Assembly (NCBI GenBank): GCA_030267565.1 | Contig: BRXU01000006.1 | Location: forward strand, 608,001-672,000 | Origin: Pleodorina starrii | Taxonomy: Eukaryota; Chlorophyta; Chlorophyceae; Chlamydomonadales; Volvocaceae | Length of the DNA: 64,000 nucleotides | Direction: 5' to 3' | Shown: piece by piece, positions 22,857-32,097 of the stretch | Layout: each line of letters starts with the position of its first letter | Numbering within the stretch: the stretch's first letter is position 1 | The notes under the pieces: generated by a model | What the model saw: only the letters and a program-made list of their open reading frames with translations | What the model was told of the DNA's origin: nothing | Databases searched by the model: none | Made by a program: the position numbers and the translations under genes

Positions 22857-23256
22857 TGTAATGAATGAGATTCTATCTTAGTCTGCCGAGTGGCAGACCT
22901 GCGGAAGCGTGGATCTTTATACCTTAAGCGAGTGAACGTGTAACGTGAGTATGGGCCTAGCCAGGTATTGAACCTGGACCGCAGTGTGTAAGCAATGGCA
23001 CCATGCCCTAGCCCGACGAGCTTTTCTACTTCACGGCCCTCGCCAAGCCGCGTGCCGTATCGTGATACGACAGATCAAGTATCTTCTGTGTTCTCTCTGA
23101 GAACTCCTCCAACTAGTGACACACCACACTAGTCTTTGGACTATATTAATATTTATTATTAATATGTCTGATTCTGTTACTTTGAAGGTTCACGTTGTTA
23201 CGTGACCAACGGGTCGGACCCGCGCGTCACGCTAAGTCCGGAATCCCCGTCTTACA
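22857..23256 (-). repeat. 3' LTR of Ty3 element 2 (400 bp)
   Basis: Paired with 29890-30291. It contains an AT-rich TATTAATATTTATTATTAAT stretch (about 23144-23163) and an internal tRNA-like segment. Confidence 0.93.
22953..23014 (-). other. tRNA-like 62-nt segment in the LTR
   Basis: Read on the - strand it has a T-arm (CCAGG, loop TTCAATA, CCTGG), an almost complete acceptor helix (GGGCTAG with CTAGGCCC, one extra base), and a B-box-like GGTTCAATACC. At 62 nt it is shorter than a tRNA and the anticodon arm pairs poorly. It is also present in the other LTR at 29988-30049. It may be a relic of a tRNA or tRNA-derived SINE; it is not called as a functional tRNA. Confidence 0.5.
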
Positions 23257-23272
23257 TTCCCCCCCCTCTGAA
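23257..23272 (-). other. Polypurine tract of Ty3 element 2
   Basis: On the - strand the sequence CAGAGGGGGGGGAA lies directly before the 3' LTR. Confidence 0.75.
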
Positions 23273-23303
23273 GCGAGCGTCCCGAGAGCTCCGTAGTACG
23301 GAT

Positions 23304-26300
23304 TTATCTTCTCTTCAGCCGTTTGGACCGTCGAAGCGGTTGGTTCGGCTGTTCTTGTTCGGGAATGTGCCGCTTTTGGGTTTGGGGTTGGGGCTGGGCA
23401 GGTGCATTCCTGCAGCTTTTGTACTCGTCCAAGAGGGTCGCATGGCGCGTTCCCTTGCGCTGCGCCTCTGGGAGTTTTGCTTCATATGCCTCCAGCTCGT
23501 GTTCCACGGGTGCGGACTCGCGAAGATTCGCTTCAGGCTCCCAGCTGTTATCCGTAGCTGGAAAGCCGTGCCATTTGACAAAGTATTCCCGCCGGTGCTT
23601 GCCGCGACCGATAGGAACGTCTTTGTGATCCACAATGGCCTCAACCGCCCAATAGTCTTCGCCGCCTAGATTGAAGGCTGGCGGTGGGGGTGTTCTGCCG
23701 TCCGACTTGTAGTGTCGCAAAAGCGAAACGTGAAACACTGGGTGTACGCGCATCTCAGGAGGCAAGTCTAGCTTCGCTGCTACCGGGGTAACCATTTTCA
23801 GAATGCGAAACGGCCCGATGTAGCGCGGCATGAGCTTGCGCGTTCCAGGGGTTTTGAACGTAATGTTCTTGGTGTGGAGCAACACTTCTTGACCCTCAGA
23901 AAACGCGACCACCTTCCGGCGGCGGTCAGCGAACGTCTTCTGTCGTTCCTGCGCAGCTTGCAGGCACGCCTTTGCCTTCGCGAGTCGTTCGCGGAAGTTG
24001 GACTCAAAAGAAGCGGCAGCTGGCACTTTGGTAGGCAGTTGGAGATCAGCCGGGGTGCGTGGCTGTCGTCCCCCATTCAGCATGAACGGAGTTGTGCCTA
24101 TCGATACCTGCTTGGAGCTGTTTATGGCAAACTCAACAAGCGGTAGATGTTTGTCCCAGTCGTCTTGTAACGGGGAAATGTAGTGCCGTAGTGTCTCCTC
24201 AAGGAGACGGTTCATCCGTTCCGTCTGGCCATCGGTTTGTGGATGAAACGCCGTGCTCATGTAAAGTTGAGTGCCAAGTAGGCGTGTTACTTCTGTCCAA
24301 AACTTGCTCGTGAACCGTGGATCGCGGTCCGAGACAATGTTTTTGGGTAAACCGTGTTGCTTGAAGACAGTTGACACGAACAGGTGCGCCAAGTCTTCTG
24401 CTGTGACGGATGTGTGTGTGGCAGCAAAGTGGGTCATCTTGCTGAGCCGGTCCACAAACACTACAATCGCGTCGTGCCCATCTTGCGTGGTTGGCAGCTG
24501 TGTAATCAGATCCATTGATACGCTTTCCCACACTCCCTGCGGGATCGGGAGAGGTTGCAGTAGACCCCCCGGCTTCTGATTAAGGGGTTTGTTGCGCTGG
24601 CACTTTGGGCAGGAAGCAACATACTGTTGCACGTCTGTGTGGAGACCAGACCACCAGAACCGTTTTGCGATCGCGTCTTGGGTGCGGTGTGCACCGGGAT
24701 GCCCACTGAACGGAGTGTCATGGTACTCCCTCAGGATTTGCGTGCGCAGCTGTGGGACGTTGGGTACGACTATCTGGTTACCGTGGTACCAGAACCCGTC
24801 CTTTCGTTTTAACTGCAACCGTGCCGCCTTCGGTGTCTTAAACCAGGGATCTCCAGCATATCCCTCACGAATGAGTCTGCCAATGTCGCTTCCCGTAAGC
24901 GCAGTGGCAAGCACCGATAGCACTGCCTCATGTACCCTGCTTAGTGGGTCTGCCACGTTTGTTCGACCCGGACGGTACTCCCACTTCATGCCACTGAAGC
25001 GCTGTAAGTACTCCATCCACCTTGCTTGTCTCCGCGACAGCAAGCCAGCTCCGCGCTGCTCATGCAGATACACTAGGGGGTTGTGATCGGTCAACAGAAG
25101 GAATTCACTCCCCTCTAGGTAACAGCGCCACTCTTGGAGTGCGTGAATTACTCCAAGGCATTCCTGATCCGTGGTCGTGTAGTTGTATTCTGCACTAGTA
25201 AATTTCTTACTAGTGTAGGCTACGGGGTGGCCGTTCTGCATAAGTACGGCGCCCGTTCCGTTAACCGACGCGTCGGACCAGACCTCGAAAGGTTTGTCGA
25301 GCTGTGGTAGGGCGAGGACAGGTGCGTTGCTCAAGGCGAATTTGATGCCATCAAATGCAGCTTGGCATTTGGGCGACCAGATGAAGGGCACTTTCACACT
25401 GGTTAAAGCTGTCAAGGGCGATGCCAGCCCCGAATACCCCTGTATGAAGCGTCTGAAATAGTTGGCAAGGCCTAGGAATTCGCGCAATTTGCGAACATCT
25501 TTGGGAACAGGCCAATTTTGTACTGTTGCGATTTTAGAATCGTCGACTTTCAGACCTTCGCGGCTCACAATGTGGCCTAGGAATTTCAACTGTGGCTTGT
25601 TGAATTCACATTTGGACAGCTTTGCCTTGAACTGGTGCTCTCTGAGCAGTTGAAGCACGGTACGAAGGTGCCGTACATGCTCTTCTGGTGTTTTGCTGAA
25701 CACCAGAATGTCGTCTAAGTATACCAGCACAAATTTGCCGATATGCTTAGCAAATATGCCATTCATCACTGACTGAAATGTTGCAGGCGCGTTGGTCAGT
25801 CCAAAGCAAAGCACCCTGAATTGGTACTGACCCATTCCCGGAGCGATAAAGCCCGTCTTCTCGACGTCTTTATCAGTAATACGGATCTGATAATAGCCTT
25901 GCTGGAGGTCAAGCGAGGAAAACACTCGCGCACCTTGTAGCGTATCGAAAATTTCAGTGATGTTAGGCATGGGATACCGCCGTTTCACCGTGAGCTTATT
26001 TAACGCCCGGAAGTCAAGGCACAAACGGAGCTCGCCGTTTGGTTTCTGGACGAAAAGGATTGGCGCCCCAAAGGGAGAATTGGAGGGCTCAATGAAACCT
26101 TTCGCCAGAAGATCTGTGACCTGTTTTCGTACCTCTTGCATTTCATTTGGTGAAAGCCTGTACATACGCTTGGCTGGCGGTTCCGCGTTCGGCACGAGAG
26201 GAATTGTGTGACCAATACCGCGGTCTGGCGGCAGTCCTTGGAGCTCTTCAAAAACGTCCTTGTATTCATCAATTAGCGCCTGTATATCCTGGTCCGGTGC

Positions 26301-27545
26301 CAGGTCGTCGGGAGCACTGCCCGGTGTGCTCTGGACTGCTGCGGCGAGTGTAGCATCGCCGTTGGACGTCGGCTCCTTGCGCACTATCATGAGATAACTG
26401 CGCGCTCCTCGTGCAATACTCTTGGCTGCTTGTTTTGCCGAGAGTATGTTGGTAGCTGATTCTGACAGCTGAGGTAATGCCACATTAAGCCACGGGTCTC
26501 CAAAGTCGGAGCCTTCCGCCCCGTGCTGGGCATACTGCGGGGTGAGGGTGAGGTTTGCGCCGTTGTGCGAAATTGTGAGGGTGTCCTTGCTGTAGTCGAG
26601 CTTGGCTTGCCTAAGCTTGAGCCAGTCTGTGCTCAGAATAATTTGCACCCCTGGGACGCCCTCTTTCAGCACGAGCAGAGTAATCCGCTCCGTGTGTTTT
26701 CCAATTCGCAAGCGCAGTCTGACTTCTCCGAGAAGTCTGGTCGTTTCGCCTGACGCAACCCGTACGGAGGATATGCGTGACGAACGAACCCTGAGGACTA
26801 GCTGTTTAACGGTCGTTTGATCGACGAAGCCGTGCGCTAACCCGTTGCAACAAGCACCGCTGTCGACGAGAATATTTACGGGTTTTGCTTCCGCGTATCC
26901 GTCGAAAGTCATTGTGTAAGAGCTTCCTGGTCGCAGTACGTTGAGCTTCGCTGATTCGGTTGGTGGATCCCACCAGAGTTGAATCGGCCATAAGCTTTCT
27001 GGCAATTCCTTTCGCACTCCCTCTGCGTCAGGAACCGAAAGCAACTTTGAGCTCGGAGCGTAGGTTTTATAAAGCCTATATCCCGCTGCTCGAAAAAATT
27101 GCTCAACATGCGGCCATTGAGGCGCGACAAACATCGCTGCCGTACTGCTCGGTGCTTTTGCTTTGCACTTGGCGTAATGCTGCTGCCATTCCCGGATCTG
27201 AGTATAGGGAGGGTGAGCCCAAACGATTTCCCCCGAGACATCTTGGTCGAAGAAGGAACGTTCAGGACAGGCAAAGCGGTTACACAAGCTATTGCTGCCG
27301 TCATTGTTCGCCGCGGCATCGTACGTGAACTTCTTCTCTAGTTCACCCTCAATCCGTCGAAATTCATCCAACGAAAACATACGATCCGAAAATTCGCCTT
27401 GCGGCGGTGGCGGAAGCAAATCACTCGTGTCGGCTACAGCTTGCACGGTCTGTGGCACCCCATCTTCAGAGGTTTCACGCGCCAACACCGCCGCAAGCTT
27501 AGGTTCGTCTGAACCCGCCGCTCTCCCTTCACGCTTGCCGGACCC
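23304..27545 (-). CDS. Ty3/gypsy Pol polyprotein (intact)
   Basis: Open from the gag UGA (27546-27548) to a stop at 23304; about 1,394 residues follow the GTG at 27486-27488. From that GTG, a domain with WAHPPYTQIREW (HPPY at 92-95) precedes the protease (LVDSGACCNG, DSG near 209). Reverse transcriptase has SSLDLQQGYYQI and VYLDDILVFS near 589. RNase H has SDASVNGTGAVL and LTDHNPLVYL. Integrase has an HHCC motif ending CPKCQRNK and DDE in MDLITQ, SDRDPRF and QTERMNR. The C-terminus has YIGPFRI and a chromodomain (YWAVEAIVDHK..., VKWHGFPATDNSWEP, about 1276-1318). No internal stops. It has no ATG start, and readthrough of the gag stop is inferred. Confidence 0.95.
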   Translation of the reverse strand, partial: GSGKREGRAAGSDEPKLAAVLARETSEDGVPQTVQAVADTSDLLPPPPQGEFSDRMFSLDEFRRIEGELEKKFTYDAAANNDGSNSLCNRFACPERSFFDQDVSGEIVWAHPPYTQIREWQQHYAKCKAKAPSSTAAMFVAPQWPHVEQFFRAAGYRLYKTYAPSSKLLSVPDAEGVRKELPESLWPIQLWWDPPTESAKLNVLRPGSSYTMTFDGYAEAKPVNILVDSGACCNGLAHGFVDQTTVKQLVLRVRSSRISSVRVASGETTRLLGEVRLRLRIGKHTERITLLVLKEGVPGVQIILSTDWLKLRQAKLDYSKDTLTISHNGANLTLTPQYAQHGAEGSDFGDPWLNVALPQLSESATNILSAKQAAKSIARGARSYLMIVRKEPTSNGDATLAAAVQSTPGSAPDDLAPDQDIQALIDEYKDVFEELQGLPPDRGIGHTIPLVPNAEPPAKRMYRLSPNEMQEVRKQVTDLLAKGFIEPSNSPFGAPILFVQKPNGELRLCLDFRALNKLTVKRRYPMPNITEIFDTLQGARVFSSLDLQQGYYQIRITDKDVEKTGFIAPGMGQYQFRVLCFGLTNAPATFQSVMNGIFAKHIGKFVLVYLDDILVFSKTPEEHVRHLRTVLQLLREHQFKAKLSKCEFNKPQLKFLGHIVSREGLKVDDSKIATVQNWPVPKDVRKLREFLGLANYFRRFIQGYSGLASPLTALTSVKVPFIWSPKCQAAFDGIKFALSNAPVLALPQLDKPFEVWSDASVNGTGAVLMQNGHPVAYTSKKFTSAEYNYTTTDQECLGVIHALQEWRCYLEGSEFLLLTDHNPLVYLHEQRGAGLLSRRQARWMEYLQRFSGMKWEYRPGRTNVADPLSRVHEAVLSVLATALTGSDIGRLIREGYAGDPWFKTPKAARLQLKRKDGFWYHGNQIVVPNVPQLRTQILREYHDTPFSGHPGAHRTQDAIAKRFWWSGLHTDVQQYVASCPKCQRNKPLNQKPGGLLQPLPIPQGVWESVSMDLITQLPTTQDGHDAIVVFVDRLSKMTHFAATHTSVTAEDLAHLFVSTVFKQHGLPKNIVSDRDPRFTSKFWTEVTRLLGTQLYMSTAFHPQTDGQTERMNRLLEETLRHYISPLQDDWDKHLPLVEFAINSSKQVSIGTTPFMLNGGRQPRTPADLQLPTKVPAAASFESNFRERLAKAKACLQAAQERQKTFADRRRKVVAFSEGQEVLLHTKNITFKTPGTRKLMPRYIGPFRILKMVTPVAAKLDLPPEMRVHPVFHVSLLRHYKSDGRTPPPPAFNLGGEDYWAVEAIVDHKDVPIGRGKHRREYFVKWHGFPATDNSWEPEANLRESAPVEHELEAYEAKLPEAQRKGTRHATLLDEYKSCRNAPAQPQPQTQKRHIPEQEQPNQPLRRSKRLKRR

Positions 27546-29858
27546 TCACTCCTGCATCTGGGATGGGTCCTGCCGACCCTGGCCTCGGCCTCCCCGGCCA
27601 CCACCGCGCCCGCCCCCGTTGCCGAACCGGCCGCCGCCGCGGCCTCCCTTCCGCTCGTTGTGGTTAAACCGCGGCGGCTTGCCCGCGATTTGAAGAACGC
27701 GGTCGCACTCGCCGCTCGCCTTATGGGCCTTGATGTCATCTCTCAAGAGCCCACAGTCGCGGCAGTTAATTGGCGGCCGCTTTTGCTGGCGGTCCTGTTT
27801 TTTGGACAGTTTGTTACGGGGGGTGGAAACAAAATTTAAGTTCGCGGATTTCAAGTTAGCAACTCGCATCCGGATTTCCTGTCCCAGGGCGAACTCAATT
27901 AAGTCATCCAGGCGTTTCCAGTCGCGACCGGCTGCGTCGGTAGCGCACCATTTGCGCATCGACGGAGGAAGGCCGTGCACGTACCAAGTGACCATTTCTA
28001 CTTGCGTCATGCTACGCGCATCTCGAATAATATCGCGGAAACGCTGCGTGTACTCTTGCACGCGTTCGCTAGATTTCATGTTATGCTCCCCGGCAAACAA
28101 ACGATCGCGCACTTCTTGCTCGGTATGACGGCGCACATCCCCATATTGCAAAAGGAATGCAGCTCGCAATGCAGGCAAAGTGAGGACCTCATTTTTGTCG
28201 GTGTACGACTTTAGTAATGCCTGGCCCCACTCCTGCGCTTTTCCCGTCAACCAGAAAACGAAGTGCTGAGTCGGTGCCAGCCCGCTAGTTTCCATGTATT
28301 GAACAAGGGAATCAAACCATGTCTGTGTGCACGAAATGTGCGTGTCGGTTTTCCCGTGGAACTTAACAGGGACAGGCAATTTTCGACCCGAGCCCACCTC
28401 ACTGTGGGTGCCGTTCATGTTGCCGGAAGCCTGGGCGCGCCCCGCCATCTGGGCGTAGTTGGGCGGCAACGGCAGCTGCGCCGCCGGAGCTGCGGTGTGG
28501 CCCGCGGCCGGCTGCTGCTCCAGTGGCTGCTGCTGCAACCTGGGCTCGAAGAACACCGCCGGCGGCATGTCCGGGTTCGCCGCCGCGGCCGCCTGCAGGT
28601 AAGAGACGGCCGGCCGCGGAGCGCCGTTGCTGGGCCCTGGGCCGCTCTGGGCGCTCTGGTGCGCCTGCTTCCGGTTGTCCAGGGCCCGGAACGTCTCCTT
28701 GCGTGCCCAGGTAACGAACTCGTCGTCCGGCTTGCCGTGGATGCCGGACTGCCAGAGTCCCTCCACCACCGATTCCCAGATCAACCTGAACGCGTCGCTG
28801 AACGTCGTGTCGTACAGCAGGTCGGCCATCCGCCAAATGTCGCGGACGGCGAGGGGACGGATCTCCCTGATCTGGGCGGCGTACAGGCCGCGGGTGGTGG
28901 GGTACCGCGGCTGCTCGGGCGCGGAGCCCTCCCCGGGGGAGCCCGCAGCCGCCTGCTGCTGCACGCCGCCCGCCTGAGCCGCGGCGCCGTTGCTGGGCGC
29001 TGCGTTCTGGGGCGGCTGCTGCACGTTGTTGCCGGCCGGCTGCTGTCCGTCGGGAAGCTGCTCCCCGTGGTCGCCCCCGCCCTGGCGGCGAGCTGGGCTC
29101 GCCGCCCGGCGACGAGCCTCCTCCTGGCCCGGCCCCGCGTTCCATGCCTGCTGGTCCTTCAGCAGAGCGTCGAACTCACGCTCCGCCTGCCGCTGCGCCC
29201 GCTTGGCCAGCTTCGAAGCCTTGCGCCGCTCCTTCTGGGAGCGCTTGGCCTTGCCGTCCTGCGACGAGGACGAGCTGCTGGCGGTCTCAGCGGAGTCCGA
29301 CACGATGGACGAGGCTGATGCCGAGGTAGTTGGAGCCGACTTGTCCACCTTGCGCTTGCAGCGCTGGCGGGCTTCGGCGTCCTTGCGCCGCTTCTCCTTC
29401 AGCTTCTTGATCTCCCTGGCATTGTTGTCCTGCTGCACGAGGAGCTTCTTCACCATCGCCATGAGCTCAGCGACGGTGTGGGTCTCCTGACCCTCAGCGG
29501 CCTGGTTATCGGCCAGGCCGAGCTCCTTAACAGCGTTGGCCAACTCGGAGGCCTCCTGTGGGTCGTCCGAAAGAATATTGCCATCATCAGAGAAGCGAAT
29601 ATGTTTCTTAGGAACGGCTTTGGCCCGCCTAGCGGGACTATGCTTGTGATCGTCGGCGATCACGCGACTGGACTTGACCCTCGCTCGGGTCTTAGCGTAA
29701 AGCGAACCAATGGTTTGCTTTTTGATCTGCTTTTTGCCCTTCTTCTTTTTGATGGGCCTCACCGGAGCGGGGTTGAGGTCGGCGACCTCAGCCGACTCAT
29801 CGGCGGCGGCGCGCGGCGCGGCCGCGAGCTCGCCCGTCTCCTTGGAGTGAGAAGACAT
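27546..29858 (-). CDS. Ty3/gypsy Gag (770 aa)
   Basis: Starts at ATG 29856-29858, about 30 bp inside the 5' LTR. N-terminal third: lysine-rich stretches (KKKKGKKQIKKQ), then a charged helical region (REIKKLKEKRRKDAEARQ). Middle: Gln/Ala/Pro-rich linker. Residues about 490-690 form the capsid-like region (FHGKTDTHISCTQTWFDSL, LTGKAQEWGQALLKSY, VQEYTQRFRDII, VHGLPPSMRKW). Near the end a Cys/His cluster (CRDCGLLRDDIKAHKASGEC, C-x2-C-x9-H-x5-C) replaces a standard knuckle, followed by an RGG-rich tail that likely binds RNA. Ends at TGA followed by GGG, with pol continuing in the same frame. Confidence 0.9.
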   Translation of the reverse strand: MSSHSKETGELAAAPRAAADESAEVADLNPAPVRPIKKKKGKKQIKKQTIGSLYAKTRARVKSSRVIADDHKHSPARRAKAVPKKHIRFSDDGNILSDDPQEASELANAVKELGLADNQAAEGQETHTVAELMAMVKKLLVQQDNNAREIKKLKEKRRKDAEARQRCKRKVDKSAPTTSASASSIVSDSAETASSSSSSQDGKAKRSQKERRKASKLAKRAQRQAEREFDALLKDQQAWNAGPGQEEARRRAASPARRQGGGDHGEQLPDGQQPAGNNVQQPPQNAAPSNGAAAQAGGVQQQAAAGSPGEGSAPEQPRYPTTRGLYAAQIREIRPLAVRDIWRMADLLYDTTFSDAFRLIWESVVEGLWQSGIHGKPDDEFVTWARKETFRALDNRKQAHQSAQSGPGPSNGAPRPAVSYLQAAAAANPDMPPAVFFEPRLQQQPLEQQPAAGHTAAPAAQLPLPPNYAQMAGRAQASGNMNGTHSEVGSGRKLPVPVKFHGKTDTHISCTQTWFDSLVQYMETSGLAPTQHFVFWLTGKAQEWGQALLKSYTDKNEVLTLPALRAAFLLQYGDVRRHTEQEVRDRLFAGEHNMKSSERVQEYTQRFRDIIRDARSMTQVEMVTWYVHGLPPSMRKWCATDAAGRDWKRLDDLIEFALGQEIRMRVANLKSANLNFVSTPRNKLSKKQDRQQKRPPINCRDCGLLRDDIKAHKASGECDRVLQIAGKPPRFNHNERKGGRGGGRFGNGGGRGGGRGGRGQGRQDPSQMQE

Positions 29859-29875
29859 CGCAAAGGTAACCTGGA

Positions 29876-29889
29876 TACGAGGATACCAC
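29876..29889 (-). other. Primer-binding site of Ty3 element 2
   Basis: Next to the 5' LTR, the - strand reads GTGGTATCCTCGTATCC. TGGTATC matches the start of the initiator-Met tRNA primer site common in Ty1/Ty3 elements; the match weakens after seven bases. Confidence 0.5.
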
Positions 29890-30291
29890 TGTAATGAATG
29901 AGATTCTATCTTAGTCTGCCGAGTGGCAGACCTGTGCGGAAGCGTGGATCTTTATACCTTAAGCGAGTGAACGTGTAACGTGAGTATGGGCCTAGCCAGG
30001 TATTGAACCTGGATCGCAGTGTGTAAGCAATGGCACCATGCCCTAGCCCGACGAGCTTTTCTACTTCATGGCCCTCGCCAAGCCGCGTGCCGTATCGTGA
30101 TACGACAGATCAAGTATCTTCTGTGTTCTCTCTGAGAACTCCTCCAACTAGTGACACACCACACTAGTCTTTGGACTATATTAATATTTATTATTAATAT
30201 GTCTGATTCTGTTACTTTGAAGGTTCACGTTGTTACGTGACCAACGGGTCGGACCCGCGCGTCGTGCTAAGTCCGGAATCCCCGTCTTACA
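29890..30291 (-). repeat. 5' LTR of Ty3 element 2 (402 bp)
   Basis: Nearly identical partner of 22857-23256; the tRNA-like segment is at 29988-30049. The 5-bp TAATC duplication follows at 30292-30296. Confidence 0.93.
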
Positions 30292-30494
30292 TAATCTGTA
30301 GATGTCTTGTATGTAGACTTGTACGTAGTCTGGACGTTGTAGAACCGAGGTATATGTACGTGATAATGCGAAGGCTTATGTTGCTCGAGTGGTAGTGGCC
30401 ACGGCAATTGTTCGTGAGTCCGAAGACCCACGTTGCTTAAGCATACCTCTCATATGAACAACGAGGCCATGTGTTACTGAGTGACTATAAGAGT

Positions 30495-30601
30495 CACCGC
30501 CACCAGACCGGCTCGGGCCATTTGGCCCGGACCAAGGGTAGTCTAAAACTCCCTTGGCGTGGCTGCTGGCAGCCACCCAGCGGGGCTAGGTAGGGAATTT
30601 T
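30495..30601. mobile_element. 107-bp multi-hairpin insertion, copy 2
   Basis: Same sequence and same AAGAGT flanks (30489-30494, 30602-30607) as 20360-20466. Both copies sit in the same position of the unit, so the insertion probably predates duplication of that unit. Confidence 0.7.
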
Positions 30602-31347
30602 AAGAGTGAATTTGCAAGAAAGAAACAAAAGGCCCTGCGGACGTTGTAGTCTGAAGATCGACTGGATCTCTGTCAAGCTTCCCGAAAACGAACTGCTTAC
30701 GGACTCCGATAGTTACCAATTTAGTGCTTGTAGTCGACCAGTGGCTGCGCCGAACACCAAGCATGACGGCGCCCCAAACGAACTCGTGTCAGAGTCGTTC
30801 GTGTAAGGCAGCGTGTCGGAGCTGTCACGCCGCCCACCGTATGAAACGTAGTAGGCTAATGCTATAGTATTGTGAACTATTGACGAAGAGGTTAACGTAG
30901 TTGGCTGATGGTAGTGAAGCGGAGAGCGAGAGCGGAGGGAATCGCTGTTGCTGGCATGCGCGTGCGTGAACCTAGTACCCCGCCCGAAAGCCCAAACAAC
31001 GAGGCCTAACAGCGCAAGGGACCTGTAAGCACGCAATCAACACTCAGGAAACGAGCGCTTACCTGAAGATGACCAGCGTTGCGGCGGCAGCCCAGGCAAG
31101 TGGCGAGGGGAAGGGCATGGTGACAGCATGGTTAGGCATTGATATACAGGCAAAGGCAGGCAAAGGCAGGGATGCGGTGCGATGTATGTTGTGCAGCTGA
31201 AGGGGATCAACCAAAAGAAGTGAGTGGAAAGCAGTAAGCGGGCCCGTGCTATTTATGCCTTGGCAAGCAAGCAGTCGTACGGTATGACGTTAGTCCTACA
31301 GTATGACGTCATGTGTCACACGAAACCCGAAACACGCAAGAACTGGA

Positions 31348-31435
31348 AGGGGGAGGGGAAGGGGGAGGGGAAGGGGGAGGGGAAGGAAAGGGGGGGGCAC
31401 CAAGAAAGGTCTGCATGAAACATCTGAACAATTGT
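31348..31435 (+). repeat. Segment F, copy 1 (purine tract plus GGCACCAAG core)
   Basis: GGGGAAGGGGGA units lead into AAGGAAAGGGGGGGGCACCA, then AAGGTCTGCATGAAACATCT. It matches the downstream part of the intact E-F copy at 32036-32097. It marks the right edge of the inserted array. Confidence 0.75.
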
Positions 31436-31817
31436 TAATAATTCCGTGGGGGGAGGGCCACAGAGCAGGGGAGGGCCACAGAGCAAAAGAGCCAAAAGGG
31501 GAGGGGAGGAGGAGGTTCCCTGGGAGAGTGTGTGTGGAGCATGGCGGCGCAAAGGCTCCGGCAGGTGCCCAACCCACCACCCACCACCCCGCGGCTGTGG
31601 TGGCTGCGGTGGCGGTGTAGTGATGTATTCTCGGGCTTGGGAGACATGGAGCACCTGGAGACGGCGTCCGGCACTTGACGGTGAAACCCTGGAACACAAA
31701 TCCCCCCTCCCCCCACGTGTGCATGTGAGTGCAAGGGGGGGCGGGGGTGGAAAGGGACGTACTCGCCCACCTACCCACGCAGCCGTCCGCCCATCCATAC
31801 ATACCCAGCCACCCACC
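31436..31817. other. GC-rich spacer, no gene seen
   Basis: Purine-rich AGGGCCACAGAGCA repeats (31450-31485), then mixed GC-rich sequence and CCCACC short repeats leading into repeat E copy 2. Open frames here show no domain. Confidence 0.5.
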
Positions 31818-32097
31818 CATACCCATCCACCCATACCCACCCGCACGCTGCTTCTGCTGTCCTTGCTAGCCGCCGTCTGCAGATGCTCCTGTGTCCTGCT
31901 GCACAGACAGCACCTGACCTGCCAACTTCTGGACCTGTGCATGTGAGCGCAGGTGTGGGGCGTGCGTGTGTGCGTGTGTGCGTGTGTGTGCGTGCGTGTG
32001 TTATTGCATGTGTGCGTGTGTGTGGAAGGGGTAGGGGAAGGGGGAGGGGAAGGAAAGGGGGGGGCACCAAGGAAGGTCTGCATGAAACATCTGAACA
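31818..32097 (+). repeat. Repeat E-F, copy 2 (uninterrupted)
   Basis: Matches 7822-8047 followed by 31348-31433. This copy shows the arrangement before the tandem array entered copy 1. Confidence 0.8.

Larger units (their letters stand above)
22857..30291 (-). mobile_element. Complete Ty3/gypsy (chromovirus) LTR retrotransposon, 7,435 bp
   Basis: The two LTRs (22857-23256 and 29890-30291) begin TGTAATGAAT and end GTCTTACA on the + strand. They differ by four transitions and one 2-bp indel, so insertion is fairly recent. A 5-bp target duplication TAATC (22852-22856 and 30292-30296) flanks the element. The same site is uninterrupted in other C segments (around 9237 and 20157). A primer-binding site, polypurine tract, intact gag and intact pol are all present, so it may be competent. 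Confidence 0.95.
8055..31347 (+). repeat. Tandem array of a composite repeat unit (A-[D]-B-C), broken by two transposons
   Basis: Four A segments (8055-8138, 9434-9517, 20467-20550, 30602-30685) each open a unit. B follows at 8139-8560, 10561-10987, 21751-22174 and 30686-31105. C follows at 8561-9433, 19480-20359, 22175-22856 with 30292-30494, and 31106-31347 (truncated). Segment D sits between A and B only in units 2 and 3. Copies differ at only a few positions. When the CACTA-like element (10988-19479) and the Ty3 element (22857-30291) are removed, C directly follows B in every unit. No recognisable protein family is encoded. A 107-codon minus-strand ORF in B stays open in all four copies, which may only reflect their high identity. 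Confidence 0.85.

Noticed and set aside
22953..23014. Functional tRNA gene in the LTR
   Set aside because: Only 62 nt, poorly paired anticodon arm and a bulged acceptor; kept as a tRNA-like segment only.
28263..29318. 351-codon plus-strand frame
   Set aside because: Opposite strand of the intact gag of Ty3 element 2; no features of its own.
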